Part shown: positions 33,092 to 41,818 of the stretch, in pieces
How the letters are laid out: each line of letters begins with the position of its first letter
How positions within the stretch are numbered: position 1 is the stretch's first letter
Origin: Synechococcus sp. UW140
GTDB taxonomy: Bacteria > Cyanobacteriota > Cyanobacteriia > PCC-6307 > Cyanobiaceae
Assembly: GCA_945860085.1 (NCBI GenBank)
Contig: CAMAPJ010000012.1
Coordinates: 1 to 44,651 of the forward strand
Length of the DNA: 44,651 nt
Direction of reading: 5' to 3'
The notes under the pieces: generated by a model
What the model was told of the DNA's origin: nothing
The model's database searches: none
The model's input: only the letters and a program-made list of their open reading frames with translations
Program-made: the position numbers and the translations under genes

Positions 33092-33958
33092 TCAGGCGAT
33101 GCGAAGCAACCCGGCCAGGCCGATCGCCAGCAGGGCTGCGATCAGGGTCTGGAGCCCATTAACCAGCTCATTGCTGAGCCAGTCGATGCGGCCCTGGAGG
33201 GTGGCGCCGATCAGGCTTTCGATCAGGGTGGCCACCAACCCCACCAGGGTCACCAGCAGCCAGGCCGTGCTGCCCTCGAGCAGGCCCAGCTGCAAGGCGA
33301 TCAGGGCCATCAGGGCGCTGCCGACCAGGCTGGCGAGGCTACCTTCGAGGCTGATCGCCCCCTCCGTACCAGCGGGCACGGGCCTCAGGGTCGTCACCAA
33401 GACCGTATGGCGCCCCCAGCGCTTGCCGATCTCACTGCCGCAGGTGTCGGCCAGTTTGGCGCTGAAACTGGCCGCAAAGCCGATCAGGAGCAGGGGCACC
33501 GGCGCCCAGGGCAGCGAGCAGAGCAGGGCCAGACAGGCACCTGTGGCGGCCGAACCCCAGACATTCTCGGGGCCGCGGCGGCCGCCGCGGCCCTCGGCCA
33601 GGCCCAGCTCCTGCTTGCGGCGCAGGCCCAGCCGTGTGACAACGGATCCAAGCAGCAAATACAGCACCACCGCCAGCCAGCCCGTCCAGCCGAGACAGCC
33701 CCAGAGCAGGGTGCCGAGGATGCCGGCATGGACCCAGCCGGCCCGGGTCAGCAGGGGAGCCCGTTGGGCCAGCGCTATCAATAGCGAATTCACGAGGAGT
33801 CCCACTCCCCACGGCAACAGCCGCTCGGGCGAGTCCAGACCCAGGGATGCCTCTAGGAAGAGACACGCCAGCACGACCGAGCCCCGACTGCGCCCCCAGC
33901 TCAACACAGCCTCAGCCAATGGGGAGCTGGAGCTGGTCACAGGTTGCTGGGCTGCCAC
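33092..33958 (-). CDS. DUF92/TIGR00297 membrane protein, VTE6-like phytyl-phosphate kinase
   Basis: A 288-residue membrane protein with about seven helices. It contains the family's conserved loops GRRGPENVWGSAATGA and FSAKLADTCGSEIGK, plus PAGTEGAISLEGS. Characterised relatives (plant VTE6 and its cyanobacterial homologue) phosphorylate phytyl phosphate to phytyl diphosphate. This feeds tocopherol and chlorophyll-tail recycling. The start is GTG 33958; an in-frame GTG lies six codons later. It converges with the sigma factor gene, with 23 bases between stops. Confidence 0.85.
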   Translation of the reverse strand: MAAQQPVTSSSSPLAEAVLSWGRSRGSVVLACLFLEASLGLDSPERLLPWGVGLLVNSLLIALAQRAPLLTRAGWVHAGILGTLLWGCLGWTGWLAVVLYLLLGSVVTRLGLRRKQELGLAEGRGGRRGPENVWGSAATGACLALLCSLPWAPVPLLLIGFAASFSAKLADTCGSEIGKRWGRHTVLVTTLRPVPAGTEGAISLEGSLASLVGSALMALIALQLGLLEGSTAWLLVTLVGLVATLIESLIGATLQGRIDWLSNELVNGLQTLIAALLAIGLAGLLRIA

Positions 33959-34049
33959 GCCGCAAGCTTCTGTTGCACTGCCCTAAGCCGCTGGCGGGCG
34001 GGGCCACCGCCAGCGGATAATCCAAGGCATTGCCTGGTCTGCCGCCGTC

Positions 34050-34448
34050 ATGGTCTTCAACCGCAAGGGGTCGTTTTTCCTAAACCTCGACAACAAGGCC
34101 CCCAGCCAGCCAGTCCAGGTGGCACCAGTGCGAGCCGCCGCCGCCGTTGCCGAGACCAAGCCCGGCCAGGGCGCCAAGGGTGCTGCTTCCCTTGCCAATG
34201 GAGCGCCGTCCGCCGTTGCAACCCCAAGCCCGGTAGCCCCTGAGGCTGCCCCCACCACCAACCTGACCACGGCCGAAGCGATCGCCGCCGAGCTGCGCGC
34301 CGCCCAGGAGGCCCGCCCCGCCCAAACCTTCATCACCTTTGCCCCCGAGCGGGTCAGCGCCGGTGGTGCCCTGCCGATGGCACGCCGCAAAGGTGGAGCC
34401 AACCTGGCCGGCTTCAAGGCCATGGCCGGCAGCCTGTTCGGCAAGTAA
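34050..34448 (+). CDS. Conserved-looking cyanobacterial protein of unknown function
   Basis: A 132-residue soluble protein. It begins MVFNRKGSFFLNLD, has a long Ala/Pro-rich low-complexity centre (about 20-75), and ends with a better-defined segment (TFITFAPERVSAGGALP, then RRKGGANLAGFKAMAGSLFG). The ordered C-terminal part looks like the conserved element; I recall similar tails in Synechococcus proteins but no function. It is divergent from the DUF92 gene, with 91 bases between. There is no signal or membrane segment. Confidence 0.55.
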   Translation: MVFNRKGSFFLNLDNKAPSQPVQVAPVRAAAAVAETKPGQGAKGAASLANGAPSAVATPSPVAPEAAPTTNLTTAEAIAAELRAAQEARPAQTFITFAPERVSAGGALPMARRKGGANLAGFKAMAGSLFGK

Positions 34449-34556
34449 TCCGGCCACCTCAGCAGCAAGCAGGCCCAGGCCAACCAGTCTCAAGGCTGCC
34501 CTAGTCAAAGGCTGCCCTAGCCCAAGCCTGCCCAGCCTCTCGCTATGACTTTCAGC

Positions 34557-35432
34557 TCAGCAGCGCCAACGGCGATAACGCCAATCGCTGAGCAGCCCTA
34601 GGGCCGCCACGGCGGCAGTGGAACTGCGCAGGATGCGGGGCCCTAGGTCCACGCTGATCCAGCCCTGAGCTGCGGCCAGGCTGGCTTCGGCCCCACTCCA
34701 GCCCCCCTCCGGCCCGCAGGCCAGCCACACGCTTTGAGGTGGCTCGGCGGCAGCCCAACTCTCAAGGACCTCCAGCAGGGGCTGGGCCTCACCCAAGCGC
34801 GTGCTGGCAAACAGTTTGAGGCTGGTTTTGGCTGCGGCGGCAGCTGGAGCCATCGCCCCAGTCGCCGCCACAGTTAACGCCCCAGTCAACGCCGCAGTTG
34901 CTGCGGCCGCAGCGGTCGGGGCGGCAGCGAGGGGCGGCAGGGGGCCGCTGGCGCCGAGCCAGTCGCGGGCCGGCCGGGGATCCTGTAGCTGGGGCAGCCA
35001 GGGCCGCTCACACTGCTCGGCCGCTTCACGGGCAATCGTGCGCCAGCGCTCCAGGTTCGGCTGGCCAGCCACGGCGTCGTACTCCGCCCGGCAGGGCAGC
35101 AGCCAGTCCACCCCCAGTTCCACCGCCATGCGCAGCACCACCTCGTAATCGCGCTTGACCAAGGCCGCCAGCAACACCAGCGGCGGCGTCGGCGGCGGCT
35201 GCCAGGCCAAAGGGGCCTTGAGGGGCTGTTGCAGCTGGGCCCGGTCAGAGCCGACCAGCTCGGCCTCCCACAGCCCGCCGGCCCCGTCGCTGATGGCGAA
35301 GACCGCCCCGGGGCCGTAGCGCAAGACCTTCACCAGATAGCGGCTTTCCGCCGCGCTGAGGCTCACCAGGCCGGCCGGGGCCTGCTGCAGCCGGCCTGGA
35401 TCGACCAGCAGCCGTCTTTGTTCGCGCCCCAT
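34557..35432 (-). CDS. rsmE: 16S rRNA (uracil1498-N3)-methyltransferase
   Basis: A 291-residue SPOUT methyltransferase acting on the small ribosomal subunit. The N-terminal PUA-like domain (SRYLVKVLRYGPGAVFAISD) precedes the knot domain. The knot carries the SAM loop (WLACGPEGGWSGAE) and the motif LGPRILRSSTAAVAAL. Between them at about 170-207 sits an Ala-rich insert (AAAPTAAAAATAALTG and more) that is unusual for RsmE, which is commonly near 240-250 residues. The insert is probably a surface loop. ATG 35432 is 3 bases after the DUF3531 stop, so the two genes form an operon. Confidence 0.93.
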   Translation of the reverse strand: MGREQRRLLVDPGRLQQAPAGLVSLSAAESRYLVKVLRYGPGAVFAISDGAGGLWEAELVGSDRAQLQQPLKAPLAWQPPPTPPLVLLAALVKRDYEVVLRMAVELGVDWLLPCRAEYDAVAGQPNLERWRTIAREAAEQCERPWLPQLQDPRPARDWLGASGPLPPLAAAPTAAAAATAALTGALTVAATGAMAPAAAAAKTSLKLFASTRLGEAQPLLEVLESWAAAEPPQSVWLACGPEGGWSGAEASLAAAQGWISVDLGPRILRSSTAAVAALGLLSDWRYRRWRC

Positions 35433-35435
35433 TGG

Positions 35436-36032
35436 CTAGGGCACCCGGCCGTCGAAGCCGCTGATGCCATTGCCTTGGCGCGGATCAGACCGTTTGCCAC
35501 TGTTGCCGTCCCGTTGGGAGTCGCCCCCAAAACCCTGCTCGTCCTCGTCCGGTTCCGCTTCGAACTCCTGATCCTCGTCCTCGTCGTCATCGAGGGGGAA
35601 AAGGCTGTCTGGGTGCTGCTCCACCGGCCAGTCGTCGTTTTCGCCGCCGATCAGCAATTCCTCAATCTCGACCACATCGCGATTGAGCTGGCCCAGAGAA
35701 TTGATGAGTACATCGAGGCTGAAGGCATCACTGGTGCCCAGATCCAGCCAGCAACGGGCCCAGTCCTCCCGATATTCCATCACGCCCATGTTGTGCATCA
35801 GGGCCGGCAGGGACCGCTCGGCGCCCTCGAGGTCATAGCCCATCCAACCCAGCTCGACGCCCTCCTCATGGCACTGCAGGTTTTCGGCATTGAAGCCGCC
35901 CAACTTGCCAAGGAAAAACCAACTGTCGAAGAGGGTTTCCACGTAGCTGCGCTCGGCCTGGCCGAGGGGGGAGCCAAAGCGCAGCCAGATCCAGCAGTTG
36001 AAGGGATTGAGCTCGCGAAAACGGATCTCCAT
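35436..36032 (-). CDS. DUF3531 family protein
   Basis: A 198-residue protein from ATG 36032, where the conserved opening MEIRFRELNPFNCWIWL begins. Other family landmarks are ETLFDSWFFLGKLGGFNAEN, PALMHNMGVMEYREDWARCW and IEELLIGGENDDWP. The C-terminal 50 residues are acidic and low in complexity (FPLDDDEDEDQEF and following). The family is found in cyanobacteria and plastids. I know of no assigned biochemical role. It is the first gene of a two-gene operon with rsmE and is divergent from the ABC ATPase gene. Confidence 0.9.
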   Translation of the reverse strand: MEIRFRELNPFNCWIWLRFGSPLGQAERSYVETLFDSWFFLGKLGGFNAENLQCHEEGVELGWMGYDLEGAERSLPALMHNMGVMEYREDWARCWLDLGTSDAFSLDVLINSLGQLNRDVVEIEELLIGGENDDWPVEQHPDSLFPLDDDEDEDQEFEAEPDEDEQGFGGDSQRDGNSGKRSDPRQGNGISGFDGRVP

Positions 36033-36132
36033 GGACGAACGGGCAGGCTCAGGGTGGGGCGACCCCCCCATCCAACATCCCCCTGCCACGATCACACCAA
36101 TCCACCATGCTGGGGGCGCCGCCCGGTCGACC

Positions 36133-36762
36133 GTGCTCGAACTCCTCGACCTGACCTACCAGGCGGCCACCGCCCCGGAACCGCCCCTGCGCGGCCTCAA
36201 CCTCCGCCTGGAGCCGGGCCGGCCCAACCTGGTTGCCGGCCGCAGCGGCTGCGGCAAAACCACCCTGCTGGAACTGATCGCTGGCCTGGCCGAGCCGGGG
36301 CGGGGCTCGATCCTGTGGCAGGGCCAGCGGCTGAATGGCCGCCAACGGCGCTGGCTCTGCGGCCTGGTGTTCCAGTTTCCCGAACGCCATTTTCTTGGCC
36401 TAAGCGTGGGCCAGGAGCTGAAACTGGGCCAGCATCGCCTCGGCAGTGAGCAACTCGCCGCCGTCCTGGCCCAGGTCGGCCTGGCCGGGCTGTCCCTGCA
36501 GCAGGCCCCGGAGCGCCTCAGCGGCGGCCAGCAGCGGCGTCTGGCCCTGGCCGTGCAGCTGCTGCGCAATCCCCAGGTGTTACTGCTCGATGAACCCACC
36601 GCCGGGCTGGACTGGTCCGTGCGGGCGGAGGTGCTGGAGCTCCTAGGCCAGCTGGCCCGCGAGCGGGTGCTGCTGGTGGTCACCCATGAGCCCGACCTGT
36701 TCGAGGACCTGGTGGAACACTCCTGGCAGCTGGAGCGAGGCCAGCTGCGGCCCCTGACATGA
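36133..36762 (+). CDS. ABC transporter ATPase of ECF/CbiO-like type
   Basis: About 209 residues from GTG 36133. Walker A is GRSGCGKTT, the Q-loop region VFQFPERHFLGLSVGQE is like that of EcfA/CbiO, the signature is LSGGQQRR, and Walker B is LLLDEPTAG. The H-loop is VVTHEPDL. The protein resembles the plastid ABCI11-type ATPases linked to metal or cofactor transport. No permease is adjacent, so its partners are encoded elsewhere. The gene is divergent from the DUF3531/rsmE pair by 100 bases and is followed by hslO after 127 bases. Confidence 0.85.
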   Translation: MLELLDLTYQAATAPEPPLRGLNLRLEPGRPNLVAGRSGCGKTTLLELIAGLAEPGRGSILWQGQRLNGRQRRWLCGLVFQFPERHFLGLSVGQELKLGQHRLGSEQLAAVLAQVGLAGLSLQQAPERLSGGQQRRLALAVQLLRNPQVLLLDEPTAGLDWSVRAEVLELLGQLARERVLLVVTHEPDLFEDLVEHSWQLERGQLRPLT

Positions 36763-36866
36763 GCTTTTGCTGAGACCCAACCGGCTCTGCGCCCCCTGCT
36801 GCCCCTGATCGGCTACTGAAAACCGCCCTGAATCCGCCAGCGCCCTGCATACGATGGGGTGAGTTG

Positions 36867-36888
36867 GGCCCCGCAACGGGGCCGTTGC
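36867..36888 (+). promoter_or_regulatory. Mutually exclusive hairpins directly before hslO
   Basis: Two overlapping stems can form. GGCCCCG (36867-36873) can pair with CGGGGCC (36877-36883) around a 3-base loop. GCAACGG (36873-36879) can pair with CCGTTGC (36882-36888). Both cannot exist at once, and the second ends one base before the ATG. No Shine-Dalgarno sequence lies at normal spacing. The layout would suit a thermometer-like or alternative-structure control of translation. This is inferred. Confidence 0.45.
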
Positions 36889-36889
36889 G

Positions 36890-37810
36890 ATGCCCGATCA
36901 GCTGGTCCGAGCCACCGCCGCCGGGGGCGGCATCCGCCTAGTGGCGGTGAACAGCACGGTGGCCTCCCGCTATGCCCGGCGGCGCCATGGCCTCTCCTTC
37001 CTGACCACCGCCCTACTGGGCCGGGCGATGACGGCGGGCCTGCTACTGGCCAGTTCGATGAAGGTGCGCCATGGCCGGGTCAACCTGCGCATTCAGTCCG
37101 ATGGGCCGCTCAAGGGCTTGATGGTCGATGCCGGCCGCGACGGCACGGTGCGTGGCTACGTGGGCAACCCCGGCCTAGAGCTCGACCTGCTCGAAGCGGC
37201 CGATGGCTCACACCAGTTTGATTTCCGCCAGGCCTGCGGCACCGGCTACCTGCACATCGTGCGCGACCAAGGCCAGGGCGAACCCTTCAGCAGCACGGTC
37301 GAGCTGGTCAGCGGCGGCATCGGCGACGACGTGGCCTCCTACTTGCTCCATTCCGAGCAGACCCCCTCCGCCCTGTTCGTCGGCGAACAGCTCGACAGCC
37401 ATGGGGTGCGCTGCGCCGGCGGGGTGCTGGTGCAGGTACTGCCCAAGGCGGCCCGGGAACCCGCCCTAGTGGCCCTGCTGGAAGAGCGCTGCCGCGAGGT
37501 CACCGGCTTCAGCCAGCGGCTGGGCGAGGCGGCGGGCAACCTCAAGGCCCTACTCGAAGACATCTTTCCGGATCTCGATCCCCAGCTGCTCGAAGATGCC
37601 GAAGCCGACCAAGAACTCACCTTCCACTGCCCCTGCAGTCGCCGCCGCAGCGTCAACGCCTTGAAACTGCTGGGCCGCGATGAACTCAATGCGATCCTCA
37701 ACGAGGACGGCAACGCAGAACTCAATTGCCATTTCTGCAACGAGACCTACCGGGTCGAAGCGCCTGAACTAGAAGAGCTGATCGCTGAACTCTCCAGCCC
37801 CACTGGCTAG
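36890..37810 (+). CDS. hslO: Redox-regulated molecular chaperone Hsp33
   Basis: A 306-residue holdase that is activated by oxidation and heat, protecting unfolded cytoplasmic proteins. The N-terminal domain opens [20 protein letters not shown] and contains a typical GYLGNP-like GYVGNP loop. The zinc-binding redox switch near the C-terminus has CPCSRRR (CxC) and CHFCNE (CxxC), so all four cysteines are present. The length is slightly above the usual 290 or so. Its start is ATG 36890, right after two competing hairpins. A long-loop hairpin follows the gene at 37852-37899. Confidence 0.96.
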   Translation: MPDQLVRATAAGGGIRLVAVNSTVASRYARRRHGLSFLTTALLGRAMTAGLLLASSMKVRHGRVNLRIQSDGPLKGLMVDAGRDGTVRGYVGNPGLELDLLEAADGSHQFDFRQACGTGYLHIVRDQGQGEPFSSTVELVSGGIGDDVASYLLHSEQTPSALFVGEQLDSHGVRCAGGVLVQVLPKAAREPALVALLEERCREVTGFSQRLGEAAGNLKALLEDIFPDLDPQLLEDAEADQELTFHCPCSRRRSVNALKLLGRDELNAILNEDGNAELNCHFCNETYRVEAPELEELIAELSSPTG

Positions 37811-37851
37811 GAAGCCGCTGGCAGGGGAGCGCCTGGCGAGAGCCCTACCCG

Positions 37852-37899
37852 GTCCCCTGGCTAATTCCCGTTCCACGGAGCTGCATGGGCCCAGGGGAC
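37852..37899. terminator. Inverted repeat between hslO and the CPP1-like gene
   Basis: GTCCCCTGG (37852-37860) and CCAGGGGAC (37891-37899) form a 9-base perfect stem with a 30-base loop. It lies between the convergent ends of hslO and the CPP1-like gene. It may act as a terminator for either strand, although there is no T-run and the loop is long. Confidence 0.4.
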
Positions 37900-37938
37900 T
37901 GGGCTGGATGGACCGGGCTCAGCAAGATTCAGAAGCGC

Positions 37939-38634
37939 CTAACCGATCAGCAGGGCGCCAAGCAGAAGCAGCACTAGGGCTGGCATGGCCTGAACCTGCT
38001 GCACAGACAGGGGCAACCCCAGGGGCAGGCTGGGGTCAAGCAGGCCCTGAAGCAGGCCCCCGAGCAGTAGACCGACGCTCAGTAGAGCGAAACTCCAAGC
38101 AACGGCCGCCAGGAAGCGGCGATGGCGCCATTGCAGGGTCACCACGGTCACGCCAGTGGCCAGGGCCAAGAGCAGTTCGGCCGAGGGGCCAGGCAAAAAC
38201 AGCAGCAGCAGCAGGACCAGCCCATCGGCCGCCAAGGGGAACCAGCGCTCGCGCCCCTCGGCCAGGGCCAGCACCGGCAAGCTGAACTTGGGCACCGACA
38301 AGTTTGGCCGAGGCAGGGACGGCAGCGAGGGCAGGCTGGGCCGGGCCAGGGGTGGCGGCGGCGGACTGGCTGCGGGCCGCACGGCCTCGCGCTGGGAGGC
38401 ATTGAGGGCGGCACTGCTGACCTTGCCCTGCTGGCGCTCCTTGAGCCGGTCCATCAAGACGGCGTCGTAGGCCGCCTCGATGCGGGCCCGGGCCTGGGCA
38501 TCGTCAGGAACTTCGGCCAGGCGTGCCTTCTTAGCCGCCTGAACCTCATCAAAGCTGGAGTCAGGGCTAACGCCAAGACGCTCGTAGGCCGATGGCCGCT
38601 CGCCCGCTGTGGCTGAATCCGAACCCTGGGTCAT
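37939..38634 (-). CDS. CPP1-like (DUF3353) membrane-anchored J-like protein
   Basis: A 231-residue protein. A J-domain-like N-terminus (SAYERLGVSPDSSFDEVQAAK, residues about 15-65) lacks the HPD motif of true DnaJ proteins. A Pro/Ser/Leu linker follows (about 85-115), and then four hydrophobic helices occupy the last 100 residues. The layout matches the plastid CPP1 family, where the chaperone-like protein stabilises the chlorophyll enzyme POR. A thylakoid-linked role is therefore likely. It is upstream-adjacent to no clear partner, and it converges with hslO. Confidence 0.85.
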   Translation of the reverse strand: MTQGSDSATAGERPSAYERLGVSPDSSFDEVQAAKKARLAEVPDDAQARARIEAAYDAVLMDRLKERQQGKVSSAALNASQREAVRPAASPPPPPLARPSLPSLPSLPRPNLSVPKFSLPVLALAEGRERWFPLAADGLVLLLLLFLPGPSAELLLALATGVTVVTLQWRHRRFLAAVAWSFALLSVGLLLGGLLQGLLDPSLPLGLPLSVQQVQAMPALVLLLLGALLIG

Positions 38635-38737
38635 CGCCTAGTGCCGACGCTGCGCTGTCGTCTCATGAGCGTATCGAGCCAGGGCCCGTCCTGGGGTGTA
38701 ATGAATCAGGAATTCTGATCAACTGGGCAAGCCTCCT

Positions 38738-38977
38738 TCAGAAGAGGGGCTCGCTGCGCCGGTAACCGCCCTCTTCCTGAAGGCGCAGCCGCTGGGCCTC
38801 GGCCTCCTCGAGGGGCAGCCACATGCGGCGCTTCAACAGGGGCATCTGGGGAGGCAGGTGGCAGCCCTCGCGCATTTCGATCGTGGCGGCACTAGGGGTG
38901 CCTGGTCCGGGCAGGAAACTCACGTAGTCGCACCCTCCGTCGGCGCGGGGGCGGACCAGCCAGAAGGGTCTTGGCAT
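38738..38977 (-). CDS. Small cyanobacterial protein, DUF1651-like
   Basis: About 79 residues from ATG 38977. It opens MPRPFWLVRPRADGGCDYVSF and ends with RRMWLPLEEAEAQRLRLQEE followed by GGYRRSEPLF. The pattern of an Arg-Arg/Trp segment, a short helix and a closing GWR-like turn with a terminal Phe resembles the DUF1651 family of Prochlorococcus and Synechococcus. That assignment is from memory and weak. There is no signal or membrane segment. A longer upstream frame exists, but its composition is poor. Confidence 0.5.
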   Translation of the reverse strand: MPRPFWLVRPRADGGCDYVSFLPGPGTPSAATIEMREGCHLPPQMPLLKRRMWLPLEEAEAQRLRLQEEGGYRRSEPLF

Positions 38978-39172
38978 GGCTGTGACCTTTCGTTGTAAAG
39001 CAGTCTGGCGCCTGGGGGCCCCGGCCGTGGACCCAGATCCGGGAACCCGTATCGGCCCAGCGAGGCGCCTGAAGCCCTGCGCCGCCCACCGACATGGACA
39101 TCGCCGCCCCGCGGGAACGGAACCGTTGGGCGAACCCTGCGCCAAGCCAGCTCGACCCCAGGGCCAGCGGTC

Positions 39173-40975
39173 CTAGAGGGCGATCGGCTCAACGCCACTC
39201 ACCACAGGCGCCACGGCGCTCAGCTGCAGTTTCGGGTGATCTTCACTGAGTTGGTTGAGGTTCCATTGGTTTTTGAACAGCAACACCGGCCGGTCCCAAG
39301 CATCGCGCACTGTTTTGCAGTTGAAGATGCGGCCGACTGTCTCAAGGGCCGGCCAACCACCAACCACCCAGCGGGCCACCGTGAAGCCCAAGGGCTCCAG
39401 GCGAGTTTCCACCCCATACTCATGTTCAAGCCGGTACTGAACCACCTCAAGCTGCAGCTGGCCCACCGCCGCCAAGATCGGGTCGCGCTTGCTTTGATCG
39501 GTGTCATACAACACCTGAACGGCCCCCTCCTCGCGCAATTCATTGACGCCTTTACGGAAACTCTTGAAGGCCGAAGGGTTTGGATTACGCAACCAGGAAA
39601 AGATCTCCGGGCTAAAGCAGGGAATGCCTTCATATTCAATGCGAGGCCCCACATAGAGGGTATCGCCAATCGCAAACATACCCGGGTTGTTGAGGCCAAT
39701 CACATCGCCGGGATAGGCATCGTCGACTACTTCCCGGTCCTGGCCAAACAGCTTCTGGGGCCTTGACAAGCGAATCGAGCGGCCGGTGCGGGCAAGCTGC
39801 ACCGTCATGTCCTTCTCGAACTTGCCGCTGCAAACTCTCAAAAAGGCAACGCGGTCGCGATGGCGTGGATCCATATTGGCCTGCAACTTAAAGACAAAGC
39901 CACTGAAGCCGGGCCGCAAGGGATCAATCGATCCCTGGCTCGATTGGCGCGCCACCGGCTTCTGGGCCAGCTCCAAGAAGGCATCCAAAAACGGACGCAC
40001 ACCGAAGTTAGTCATGGCCGAGCCAAAGAAGACCGGGCTGAGTTCGCCGCCATGCACCAGCTCTAGATCAAGGTCGGCGCCGGCGCCATCGAGCAGCTCC
40101 AGTTCCTCAAGGGCCAGAGCCAGGAGCTCCGGTTCCACCAGATTGGTCAGCTCGGGATCATCCCAGGCCAGGGAGCGTTCGACGCTCTGCTTGCCCCGTT
40201 CCGCCCGGGCAAACAAGATCACCTGCTTGCTACGCCGATCGATTACGCCGCGAAAGCGATCGCCACTGCCGATCGGCCAATTCACTGGCCAGCAGGCCAG
40301 GTCAAGCTCCTTTTCGATTTCATCAATCAGGGCCAGGGGTTCGCGCCCCGGCCGATCCATTTTATTGATGAAGGTGAAAATCGGGATCTGGCGCATACGA
40401 CAGACCTCAAACAACTTGCGGGTCTGGGGCTCGAGCCCTTTGGCCGCATCCTCCAGCATCACGGCGTTATCGGCTGCGGCCAGGGTGCGATAGGTGTCTT
40501 CGGAAAAATCCTGGTGACCCGGGGTATCGAGCAAATTGATCGTGCTGCCCGCGTAGTCGAACTGCAAGACGGTGGAGGTAATCGAGATGCCCCGCTGTTT
40601 TTCCAGCTCCATCCAGTCTGAGGTCACCTTGCGCTGTTCGCCCTTGGCCTTGACGGCGCCGGCCTGCTGGATAGCACCGCCGTAGAGCAACAGCTTTTCG
40701 GTGAGGGTGGTCTTGCCGGCGTCGGGATGGGAAATGATCGCGAAATTGCGGCGGCGAGCCACGGCCAGTGCCAAGGCTGCCAGCGCCTGATCGGCGGCTG
40801 GATCGGTGGCTGGAGTGGTGGCTGGAGCCGTTGCTAGAGCAGCGACTGGAGCAGCGGCCAAGCCGCCCCCCTGATCCGGCGGGCTGAATGAGGCCAGCTC
40901 AGGAGCCGCCAGTGCTCCCAAAGAGGGATCTGGGGCGCCGCTGATCGAGGCGGTACTGGGGGGACGGCTGCTCAT
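39173..40975 (-). CDS. prfC: Peptide chain release factor 3
   Basis: A 600-residue translational GTPase that recycles RF1/RF2 from the ribosome after termination. The G domain has the P-loop [16 protein letters not shown] (about 81-96), the switch region [18 protein letters not shown], and NKMDR. The domain 2 and domain 3 barrels follow. Relative to the usual 530 or so residues, it has an Ala/Pro/Thr-rich extension of about 75 residues at the N-terminus. The extension is low in complexity and includes the direct repeats [15 protein letters not shown]. The true start could lie later, but no ATG is available before the domain. Confidence 0.95.
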   Translation of the reverse strand: MSSRPPSTASISGAPDPSLGALAAPELASFSPPDQGGGLAAAPVAALATAPATTPATDPAADQALAALALAVARRRNFAIISHPDAGKTTLTEKLLLYGGAIQQAGAVKAKGEQRKVTSDWMELEKQRGISITSTVLQFDYAGSTINLLDTPGHQDFSEDTYRTLAAADNAVMLEDAAKGLEPQTRKLFEVCRMRQIPIFTFINKMDRPGREPLALIDEIEKELDLACWPVNWPIGSGDRFRGVIDRRSKQVILFARAERGKQSVERSLAWDDPELTNLVEPELLALALEELELLDGAGADLDLELVHGGELSPVFFGSAMTNFGVRPFLDAFLELAQKPVARQSSQGSIDPLRPGFSGFVFKLQANMDPRHRDRVAFLRVCSGKFEKDMTVQLARTGRSIRLSRPQKLFGQDREVVDDAYPGDVIGLNNPGMFAIGDTLYVGPRIEYEGIPCFSPEIFSWLRNPNPSAFKSFRKGVNELREEGAVQVLYDTDQSKRDPILAAVGQLQLEVVQYRLEHEYGVETRLEPLGFTVARWVVGGWPALETVGRIFNCKTVRDAWDRPVLLFKNQWNLNQLSEDHPKLQLSAVAPVVSGVEPIAL

Positions 40976-41009
40976 GGGTCCAGCCTGCCAGGCAATGGCC
41001 GCGGCCGCC

Positions 41010-41690
41010 TCAGGGCAACCGGCCGGCCACTTCCAAGTAGCGATCGCCCAGCTCCTGGGCCTCGAGCCAGGGAAGCTGGGCCTCTCGCAACTGGGCCCGA
41101 ACCTCCGTCAAGGTGAAGGCCGCCGCCAGGGAATGGCCATAGTCCCGTTGCAGCAGCTCGGGGGCCCCACTGGCATAGCGCTGCACCAGCGCAAGGATCG
41201 CCTCGGGGGTGGCCGGCCGGCGCAGATCGCGGATCAACACCACCGCCCCTGGGGCCGCCAGCTGGCCGATGGCGCGCCAGAGCACTTGGGGGTCATGGAG
41301 ATGGTGCAGCAGGCTGTTGCTGACCACCACCCCAAAATCCGCCCCCAGGGGTGAGCCGGGGGCCAGGGGCAGGGTGGCCAAGGCCAGCGTGACCCGCTGC
41401 TGCCAGTCGGCCTTGCGGCGGAGGGCCTGCCTGGCCAGATCCAGCATGGCGTCAGCGCCATCGAGGCCCACCACCTGGGCGTGGCGAAAGCGCTCTGCCA
41501 GACGAAAGGTGATGTTGCCAGGCCCGCAGCCCAGATCCATGATCCGCAGCCCCTGGCTGGGGCCGTTGGCGCCGACGAGCTGCACCAGCCGCTGCACCAG
41601 GTCCTGGTCGGTGGCGCTGAAATCCGCCGCGCCATAGGCCTGGGCCTGGGCGGCGCTCTCCATCAATTCCGGCTCGGGGATCCGCTCCAT
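41010..41690 (-). CDS. Class I SAM-dependent methyltransferase
   Basis: About 226 residues from ATG 41690; a start ten codons earlier is possible. Motif I is [19 protein letters not shown]. The acidic end of strand beta-2 is [11 protein letters not shown], and the post-motif strand is [14 protein letters not shown]. The C-terminal part has two helices and a strand but no recognisable substrate domain. The order resembles small-molecule (ubiquinone/menaquinone-like) methyltransferases. The substrate cannot be read. It is upstream-divergent from nrdJ (129 bases between starts). Confidence 0.75.
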   Translation of the reverse strand: MERIPEPELMESAAQAQAYGAADFSATDQDLVQRLVQLVGANGPSQGLRIMDLGCGPGNITFRLAERFRHAQVVGLDGADAMLDLARQALRRKADWQQRVTLALATLPLAPGSPLGADFGVVVSNSLLHHLHDPQVLWRAIGQLAAPGAVVLIRDLRRPATPEAILALVQRYASGAPELLQRDYGHSLAAAFTLTEVRAQLREAQLPWLEAQELGDRYLEVAGRLP

Positions 41691-41818
41691 TGCGCCAGCC
41701 TGACAGTGCCTGGGCCTCACGGGCAGCAGGCCGTCCTGCCACCGCCGCTGGTGCCCCTATCCCCTTGCAGACCCCACCAGTGGCGTTAGCCTGAATTCCA
41801 TCTGCGCCCACCGCCCCA

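Noticed and set aside
35229-36449. Long plus-strand frame across rsmE, DUF3531 and the ABC ATPase
   Set aside because: It contradicts three well-supported genes and encodes no recognisable motif.
41691-41818. Cobalamin riboswitch upstream of nrdJ
   Set aside because: The 128-base gap is too short for the usual aptamer, and no B12-box-like sequence was recognised.
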